Assembly (NCBI RefSeq): GCF_904849725.1
Contig: NC_058523.1
Span: forward strand, 202,209,689-202,273,688
Reading direction: 5' to 3'
DNA from: Hordeum vulgare subsp. vulgare
Lineage: Eukaryota; Streptophyta; Magnoliopsida; Poales; Poaceae
Length of the DNA stretch: 64,000 nucleotides
Below are positions 56,525 to 64,000 of this stretch, piece after piece. Position 1 is the first letter of the stretch. Every line of letters starts with the position of its first letter. The notes under the pieces are model-generated. The model was given only the letters and a program-made list of their open reading frames with translations, was not told the origin of the DNA and did not search any database. The position numbers were made by a program, and so were the translations under genes.

Positions 56525-57232
56525 TCAGAAAAGCATGGTGATGGGTCCTTTGGTGGAGCTTTCTTCATAGTCCTCGTCGTTGCTGATCAAGGGGGCTACG
56601 TCACCTTCGGGATGAAGGTTCTCGCCCATGTCCAGTTCTTCCTCCAGGTATGCAACTCGAGTCTTCAGCATCTCGATCCGCTCCAGAAAGTCCTTCACCT
56701 CCAGTTCGTGTTCATAGTGGGCTTCCCGAGCTGCTTCTTCGAGTTCAAGCTCGTGGAGTGACAGTTGCTTGATCTTCCTGGCGTCCTTGATCACACGGTG
56801 CTCCAGAGTTCCGCTGTGCTTCTCCAAGGTCTGGGCATAACACAAGAGAGCGTCCTTGGTCTTGCTTGAGATGATTTCTCCGTCTTCGTTTCTCCGGGAT
56901 ACGGTGAATAGGTCTGGAGAAATAGGGCAGCCTTTGTACTCTTCCTTGATACGTCCGAGGGCGTAATGGATCGCCATGTCCCTTCCGAGAATCCAGTTGG
57001 GTGCGATGAACTTGAAATCCACCGGCTCAGTGTGCGGTTGGAATGTCCTTCCGGGAACGTGCACCTCGATCCTGTAGCCTGAATCCTCCGGGTAAGACGA
57101 AGTTGGCTTCCCTGTGATAGTCGGCAGAGCAATCCTCAAGTCCTTGGTGATCTGCACCAGCTCCTTTCCGAACGGCGTAGTGGCGTCGGGCTGGCAAAAC
57201 TCCATGAACTTAATAGGGATGAAGGTGGCCAT
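56525..57232 (-). CDS. E4 extra ORF between primer site and gag, 235 aa
   Basis: A complete ATG-to-stop frame lying 133 bp from the primer site and about 214 bp before gag. I recognise no catalytic domain. The N-terminal half is mixed and globular-looking (MATFIPIKFMEFCQPD ... NWILGRDMAIHYALGRIKEEY). The second half, about residues 130-205, is rich in Glu, Leu, Arg and Lys with heptad-like spacing and probably forms a coiled coil (LEEAAREAHYEHELEVKD...). The tail is acidic. It is intact although gag beside it is broken. Extra leader ORFs upstream of gag have been described in some grass gypsy elements; the role is unknown. E3 has lost it entirely by deletion. Confidence 0.75.
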   Translation of the reverse strand: MATFIPIKFMEFCQPDATTPFGKELVQITKDLRIALPTITGKPTSSYPEDSGYRIEVHVPGRTFQPHTEPVDFKFIAPNWILGRDMAIHYALGRIKEEYKGCPISPDLFTVSRRNEDGEIISSKTKDALLCYAQTLEKHSGTLEHRVIKDARKIKQLSLHELELEEAAREAHYEHELEVKDFLERIEMLKTRVAYLEEELDMGENLHPEGDVAPLISNDEDYEESSTKGPITMLF

Positions 57233-57364
57233 CTAAAACATTGGAAAATTGGAGAGAAGTCAGAAATGATCAGAAGAGGAAATAGAAGATTTATAGACAT
57301 AAGAAAATAGTTTTCTTCCTAAGGCTTTTCCATTCCTAGAGGTTACGTCCTAAGGTCAGCGTGT

Positions 57365-57376
57365 GCTCTGATACCA
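57365..57376 (-). other. E4 primer binding site (initiator tRNA-Met)
   Basis: Sense TGGTATCAGAGC, the standard plant initiator-tRNA-Met primer site, four bases from the LTR start at 57381. Confidence 0.95.
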
Positions 57377-57380
57377 TTTC

Positions 57381-60300
57381 TGTAGCGACCTGACTCAAGA
57401 GGAGTCAAGCCTCTGGTGTTTCCGTACCATCCCAAGATCATGCTGGTACACACTCAGTACATAATGTATATATTGAAGAGTTCAATCACACAGCTTTATT
57501 AATCGAAATCTCATAAAGAGTACTTTATTACAATAAAGGATTACAATAAAGTGGCTGAAGGCCATCTCATGAGATATCTAACGAAGACTAGCGGAAGCAT
57601 CAGGTAGACGAGTCCATCCGACTCCAAGGGCATGTCGCTGAGCGTAGATCGTAGCCTCACTCCTGGTCGGAAAAGTACTCTGCAACATGATACGTTGTAG
57701 CCGTGTAGGTCAGCATATTGAATATGCTAGCAAATCATCAAAGAGAGGAGAAAAATAATAATCAACTATCTCTACATGCATATTTGGCCGGTGGGGCTAA
57801 GTTTTGCATAAAGCCAGTTTTATCCTACAACAAGAGGGGATGGAAGCAAAATATTACTACATTGTTTGTTGTTAACGAGCTGGTTCCGCCAACCAATTCT
57901 CGTACCCGGATAGTTGTTAACACCCACATCATTATTAAGTTGTGTCGAGAGTTCAGGGGAATTTCAATGCCTTCGGCTCAAGTTGTCCATGACCGTGGAC
58001 ACGGCTAATCGATCAGGTTGGGCACTCTGCAGAGTTTTGCACACGTTCCCCACAAGATTTGATCGCCTCCGGGTTTGTCCTCGCACTTCAGGGTGTTTGA
58101 AGACCGGATGATCAAAACATGGTCTTTCAACGGGTCCCTCTGAATCCCTGTCGGTGCCCATCCATTCCTACCGTTCTTCTACATCTGCTAGCACCGCCTG
58201 TCCCGAGTCACCGCGTTGTCCAACCAAGCCAGAGCCCATAATGACTTGTGGCTGTGCAGGTAAGCCTTGAGTCTTGAAGTCTCCGTCCGTCTCTTCGAGC
58301 CTGGATGAAGCTTTCCGCAGGATGTCATGGCCTCTCCAGCATCCCGGGCATCCACTGGTTTTTCCAGGGAGCCGATCAACCGTCCTTCACCCAGAGTTGC
58401 ATTGCGTCCGAGGTCTTGAAAATCTTGTCTTAACCGGTCTTGATTATTTAATCAACCTTGCATCACTTGTGTTATGCACTCAACCGAAAACCCGTCTACT
58501 CAAGCATAGCAATAAGAAATTGTCGTCCCGGGGCCAAGTATCAGGGTTGTTGTGTGCCTACCACATGATACTACAACCTATACTAAAGTTTCCAAGTACC
58601 TAGGCAGCATGCAATTTGGGCAAAGAAAGGTGAACTACCATGCATCGAAAACATAGGAAAATAACATGATCAAAAATGACTTGCCTTGATGATAGTTGTC
58701 TTGATCGAGCGCTTGTAAGTAACACGCTTCGCTTTCCTGATGATCTACCGATACAAACACAAAACACACCATAAGCACTATAATCAAGCAACAAGTAAAA
58801 ATAACATCACAAGTAAGGGTTTGCTAAAGCCTAAGTAAAAGAATTTAACACGCGTCACTAAGGCAGAAACTTGTTTTGTAAAAAACTCCAGTAAACATAC
58901 TTTGAAAATTTTTAAACTTCTACCACAGTAAGATATAATCACTAGGAAGCAGTAGCAAAACGAATCAACTCAAAATCATTTTTTAAACTCCTGGAATAGG
59001 CAAAACAAGGTTTAAACTAAATCTGATCTAACTTATATTTGAAAATTTCAAACATAGACAAATTATATGTTTTTAGAAATTACAGAAAACTTGGAGTCTA
59101 CTGGAACAAGAATCGATATCATTCGACTTCGGGATCAAAAGTTATGGCCAAAACAAAACAGAAACTTTTCTGTTTTTGCAACTAGTCAGGAAAAAAAGAA
59201 ATAATTTGCTAACGGACAGGGGGGCATACGTGGCGCGCTGTGATAGGCTAAGGGGTGTTTGCTGCGAGGCTTATAAACAAACGGCCGAAACCTAACTAAA
59301 AGCTCCGGCTAACTGTTTAAGTGAAATAAAAACCAGCGCGGTTTTCTGATCTAAACCGAAGGGGTATCCTACTCTAATCTACACCTTAGAATATAGATCT
59401 AAGGGCTAACCAAAAAAAGAAAAAAAACAGGAGGAGGGGGAGTTACCGTGGTAGTGGCTGGGCAACTCCGGCGAGGGTGAGGGTCGCCGGCGAGGGGAGG
59501 GGCTCAAGGGTGGCGACGGGACGAGGAGGTGGCGGCGGCTTCTCTCCGGCGAAAGGTGGCGTCGGGCGGAGCAAGGGAGTGGCGACGGGGTGGCTGCCCT
59601 AGGGGCCGAAGGTGGTGCTCGGGCTGCTGCCGGCGGTGGCTGCGGCAGGGGCTCGGGGCGGTGGTTCGGCGTGGTGGGCGTGGGAACGGGGTGCGGCCGG
59701 GGTGCAGCGGCTTATATAGGCCGGGGAGGGGACCGGGGAAGGAAGGAGTAGGGGTCCGAGAGGATCCCGGGGTTCCAGGGATCGGCTGGGGCTCGGGCAT
59801 GAATTAGGAAGGAGGCGAGGTGGGGGGTGACCGTGGGGAGAGGAGGTGTCGGCCAGGGGGGTCAGCGGCAGTGGGTGGAGGCGGGGAAGGAAGGGGGCGG
59901 TGGGGAGATCGGCCAACGATCCTTAGGGGATTCGGATCCCGGCTGTGGGGGGTGGCGGCCCACAGCTATACTGCGCCCAGGAGGTTGCCTAAAAAAAAGA
60001 GACTTTCCTATTTTATATCTTTTCCGAAACAGAAAAAAAAGTGAAATAAAAGGAAATAAATCAAATATTTAATATAGAGTATTATATACCAAAAAAATCA
60101 GAAAAATATCCTCTACCCGAATAACCTTTTTCCAAAGCAAAAATAAAAACTTAAAAAAATATTTTTTTCAGAAATTCCCCAAAATGCTTTATTTTCTTGT
60201 TGCAAATATTTTTGCAAATAAACTTTGGATTCCTTGGCTCCAATATTTCAGAAATGCCCGCACTTTGGAGGGTCATTTTCCTCCTCTCTCTCTCTTGCGT

Positions 60301-60463
60301 GCAAGAGGGTATTTCCCCGGGCATTTCTCGTGCGAGAAAAAAAAGATGGAAATGCAAAATCAAAAGACGAAAGAATTCGAGTGCCAACTTTATTTCAATC
60401 AATATGCATAGATGCTTAGCTACAATGTAAAGCATTCCCAATTAGGAAAATTGGGATGTTACA
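57381..60463 (-). repeat. E4 right (5') LTR
   Basis: Homologous along its full length with 48810-51865, with scattered substitutions and small indels; TATA box 59712-59718. Followed by CAAGG. Confidence 0.95.
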
Positions 60464-61795
60464 CAAGGGGAAGCAAAAGAATATTCTCAAGTATTAGCAG
60501 TTGAGTTGTCAATTCAACTACACCTAAAAGATTTAGTGTCTGCAACAAAGTACGGTGATAGCAGCAGTAGCAACAGTAACCAGTAGTAGGAAAGTAACAA
60601 CACTAGCAGCAGAGTAACAACAGTAGGAACAGAGTAATAGTAGCAAGGACCAGTAGTAAAAGACTCGTAGGCATTGAATCGGTGATGGATGATTATGCCG
60701 GATGTGATTCGTCATGTAACAGATATAACACGGAGAGATAAGTTACTAGCTCCTGTTCGTCAATCTAATGTAGGCATGTATTCCGTATGTAGTCATACGT
60801 GCTTAGGGAAAAGAACTTGTATGACATCTATTGCCCATACCTCCCATGGCAGCGTGGTCCTAATGGAAACTACGGGATATTAAGGTTCTCCTTTTAATAA
60901 AGAACTGAACCAACGCATTAACACCTGGTGAATACATGAACTCCTCATACTATGGTCATCTCCGGGAGTGGTACCGGCTATTGTCACTCCGGGCTTGCCG
61001 GGTCATAACACATAGTAGGTGACTACAACTTGCAAGATAGGATCTAAAACACACATATATTGGCGACAACATAATAGGTTCAGATCTGAAATCATGGCAC
61101 TCGGGCCCTAGTGACAAGCATTAAGCATGGCAAAGTAGTAGCAACATCAACCTCAGAACATAGTGGATACTAGGGATCAATCCCCGTCAAAACTAACTCG
61201 ATTACATGATAGATCTCATCCAACTGATCACCGTCCAGCAAGCCTACGATGAGATTACTCACGAACGGTGAAGAGCATCATGGAATTGGCGATGAAGGAA
61301 GGTTGATGATGACGATGGCGACAATTTCCCCTCTCCGGAGCCCAGAACGGACTCCAGATCTGTCCTCTAGTTGAAGAACAGGAGGTGGTGGCGCCTCCGT
61401 ATCGTAAAACACAATGAATCCTTCTCCTTGATATTTTTCCGGGCGACACGGACTAAATAGAGCTGAGTTTGGAGGCGGTGGAGCTCTGTGGGCCCCACAA
61501 GCCTGGTAGGTGTGGCCTGGGGGGGGGGGGGGGGTGGCCGCTCCTCCTGGGCTTGTGGCCCACTGGCTCACCTCCTGAGGTCGATCTTTGCGCAGGTATT
61601 TTTCATTAATTCCAGAAAAATTCTCCGTAAATTTTGATGTCATTCTGAGATCTTTTATTTCTGCACAAAAACAACACCATGGCAATTCTGCGGAAAACAA
61701 CGTTAGTCTGGGTTAGTTCCATTCAAATCATGCAAATTAGAGTCCAAAACAAGGGCAAAATAGTTCGGAAAAGTAGATACGAGGGAGGCGTATCA
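60464..61795 (-). repeat. E6 5' LTR, right piece
   Basis: It continues the LTR after E4 and ends ...GAGGCGTATCA at 61795; total LTR length is about 1.4 kb. It includes an imperfect trinucleotide-rich tract (60550-60665, GTA/GCA/ACA units), a TATA-like TATTTAG in sense (61454-61460) and the palindrome 61490-61561. There is no coding capacity. Confidence 0.8.
61490..61561 (-). promoter_or_regulatory. CACAAGCC palindrome with poly-G loop, E6 LTR
   Basis: GGGCCCCACAAGCC pairs with GGCTTGTGGCCC; loop arms CTGGTAGG... and a 16-G run (61519-61534). The TATA-like sequence is about 30 bp downstream in sense. Confidence 0.75.
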
Positions 61796-64000
61796 AACAA
61801 CAAGAGGCGTGAAAACACCATGAGAAGGTCCAGAAGACTTAGCGGACTCCTCCCCGGAGCTCGAAGCAAGCATGACTCCTAAGTCGGAGAACACCTAGAG
61901 TAGGATGAGTCATAAATCCCCTATGCGAAGTCAAGTCCGTGAAATGGTTCGGATGGAACCACATTTTGTGTTGTTTTTTTCTTGTTTGTGCCTTGATATA
62001 AGTCGCGTTTTTGCCCTAGGCAACTAGCACGCGATTATATTACCTGTCTTATCTTGATGTTCAAAATAATTTTTGGCACTTTTTGAGTTGACTTTTCCAA
62101 CGCTAGTTGAGTGTACTTGCACTATAGCACCCCTAGACACTCTCCTCTGTGCTGCTCTCTCTCTCTCTCTCTCTCACCCTTCTCGACAACTGAAGATCAG
62201 CAAGACAAGATGCACCAGGGATCCACTTCGACGAACACCGGCATTGAAGACACTGACTAAGCCATGCTTAACCACACACCACCCGTGGGAGTTATGCTTT
62301 CCTCGAGATTGGAAACCCTCCCTAGCCCAGTCTAACCTCCGCAGGCCTTTCCGGCTCAAATTTCTTGTTACGTGTCTGATACACGGATTTTCCAGAACAC
62401 CCGTCGAGCCCCGATTAAACCCCCAGCTTAGCACCTGGTTCTTTATGGAACAAGTGATCATGGTGAACGAGTATCCTTCATTCTTAAGTTAGCACCATAA
62501 CCCTGATGCCATAAGAAGGATCGTTCTTGGATATAAGAGTATTAGGCTAAAGATTGTTGTGATGATGATAGTTGTCTGGAGGATATAGTTAGACTATCTT
62601 GGTGAATCATAAGACCCTTTTAAAGGTAGGTGAATTTGGTGGATATAGTAGAAAGACCTACATATTCCTATAGTAAGTTGGATTCAGTAAGACGATTATG
62701 ATCGCGAGAAATACTTCTTGGTGGTATAATTGACTTTAACAAGTAGTTGACATGATTTGATGCTATTACCATAATGACTTGGAGTAGCAAGTAAGAGTTC
62801 TTATAGGACTTGAGTTTTGGATTTGAATAGGTAATCTCAATAGAGTATCGATGATGCCAGAGACCACATGGTTCGGAGTAAATTAGATTAGCCGGTGATC
62901 TTGATCATGATACCATGTTTCTCGGTGGATAACGAGTAGAAGTAATTGGAGTTTTAGAAATAACTTACGAACCTATATAAGCATGGCCTTGGAGATTAGT
63001 TGGCCATGATATTGGAAGTTGGTGGATATACTATGACGTAATCCTTGGAGTAATATGTGAGTTATGAGGACTTTAAGTGATCTTGTAGAACCCCATCAAT
63101 ATTGGATTTGTAGGAGTGATGGGTACAGTGGTGATAGACCGGATTGACGGACCACTTGATTGGATTAGTAGAAAGGAAACTAAATCTTTGATTGGAATAC
63201 TAAGTGTTTCCTTAATATAGAAATGCAGTACCGTGTCCATTGGATGATCTGGCGGGACATTTGGATTTGTAGCATTCCAATTCAAGCTTAGCTGCTTGTA
63301 TGCTTCCCCGAGGGTCCAAATTAGGGACACATGTGCAATGTATGTCGTATGATACTTGTAGTGTTTGGGTTTTGTTCTTTCCTCAACCCTCGTGTTGACT
63401 AGCATGAGTGGTGTGGAGTTAACCCATGTGAGGTGGTATCTTTGATGAGGTAGGGTGATATCATGTCGAGTTAGAGGTCAGACTATTGGCATCTAAGGAA
63501 TGTGCTTAGAGATAAGATGATGACTGTTCACCCACATCCTAAGTTCCTTGAGACCCTAAATGTGCACCCAGCTATAAGGTGGTCGGATTACGACCATAGA
63601 AAACGACTCTAAGTTGATGGAATATGGCCAGTACTCCGCCGGACCACCACCCATCGTGTGCATGACGAACATGGGCATGAAGAACTAGATCGTGTTGGAC
63701 CCCGAACCCCTGGGCCAGCGACCACCCATAGCAAGTTCCCGTTCCCCTCACCTATCTCATGAGCATTGTTCTTATGTCATGCCTGGGGAAATATGTTATT
63801 ATCCTCATGGATCACATACTTATTCACCCGATAAGAGGAAGAACACCTTAGTCCTGTTTGGACGAGCCCCACGAACGCCGATCGCTATGCCTCCCGAGAG
63901 TAAAGTGTTATCTCTAAAAGGTGGGCTTCTCGAAGGAACCCCAAGGAAGCAAAAGTCTATCCTACTCTAGACAATACGAACAACCGCCATGGTTGGGAAA
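61796..64000. other. Unassigned flanking sequence right of E6
   Basis: This is the DNA into which E6 inserted. No LTR pair, RT or other domain is recognisable. Features seen: a CT microsatellite (62155-62175), a GA-rich stretch near 61820-61880 of the kind found in gypsy R/U5 regions, and repeated GTGGATATAG-like phrases in 62570-63050. Short ORFs such as 63692-63970 show no recognised motif. It may be part of a degraded retroelement. Confidence 0.4.
62155..62175. repeat. CT dinucleotide microsatellite
   Basis: About ten CT units in succession. No associated gene. Confidence 0.9.

Larger units (their letters stand above)
48810..60463 (-). mobile_element. E4: chromovirus-type Ty3/gypsy element with intact pol and an extra ORF before gag
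   Basis: LTRs of about 3.06 and 3.08 kb (48810-51865, 57381-60463), a perfect 5-bp duplication, and an initiator tRNA-Met primer site. In sense order it carries a 235-aa extra ORF, gag (broken), then protease-RT-RNase H-integrase-chromodomain as a single 1132-codon frame. It is closely related to E3 in coding and in the R/U5 half of the LTR but has a different U3. It is the least decayed autonomous-type element here. Confidence 0.95.
45301..61795 (-). mobile_element. E6: Athila-like gag-protease element, outermost, incomplete
   Basis: The 5' LTR (48730-48809 plus 60464-61795, split by E4), tRNA-Asp primer site, gag and protease are present on the minus strand. After protease the reading frame appears to end naturally (...LSKLSPLVA in a shifted frame near 45772) and no RT, RNase H or integrase follows; instead comes a palindrome and a small ORF. 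It may be a naturally pol-less element or a deletion derivative. Its 3' part continues left of the window beyond H. Confidence 0.75.

Overview
The window is intergenic heterochromatin-type DNA from a large grass genome, most likely Triticeae (wheat, Aegilops, barley or rye group). The reasons are: almost every base belongs to Ty3/gypsy LTR retrotransposons nested in one another, LTR ends of the TGATACGTC...type that I associate with Triticeae, Athila-type and chromodomain (Tekay/Del-like) pol proteins, and plant tRNA-Asp and initiator tRNA-Met primer sites. I see no host gene, no tRNA or rRNA gene and no CRISPR array. Bacterial-style features (operons, ribosome binding sites) do not apply. Family names are deliberately withheld, because they need a repeat database.

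Nesting, read from 5-bp target-site duplications (TSDs) and interrupted sequences: (1) The outermost element is E6 (minus strand, Athila-like gag-protease element; visible parts 45301-48809 and 60464-61795), which continues off the left side of the window. (2) Into E6 went H (plus strand; the end of its internal region at 1-285, and one ~4.9-kb LTR now in three pieces at 286-2683, 32722-34494 and 44574-45300), and E4 (48810-60463, TSD CAAGG), a chromovirus with an intact pol. (3) Into the H LTR went E1 (2684-32721, TSD GGCAG) and E5 (34495-44573, TSD TGGTG), an Athila-like element with decayed gag-pol. (4) E1, a non-autonomous element, was hit three times: by a tandem array E2 (LTR-internal-LTR-internal-LTR, 3853-16023) in its left LTR, by chromovirus E3 (18432-28711, TSD CACAT) in its internal region, and by S (30909-32437), now a solo LTR, in its right LTR. 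From 61796 to 64000 is flanking DNA I could not assign.

The E1/E2 family has no gag, protease or RT. It carries one conserved ORF of unknown function, a duplicated tRNA-Asp primer site, and an array of three to four predicted stem-loops whose stems differ in sequence but stay complementary, around a conserved loop. All Athila-like and E1/E2 LTRs carry a long palindrome (arms containing CACAAGCC / GGCTTGTG) just upstream of the TATA box. The same palindrome also occurs inside the bodies of E5 and E6, upstream of small ORFs, which looks like a portable promoter module. These structures are the best candidates for undescribed biology here.

Inactivation is by nonsense codons (several CAG to TAG), small frameshifts, microhomology deletions and nesting. 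Only the E4 pol frame, the E4 upstream 235-aa ORF and the two E2 ORFs remain open over substantial lengths.
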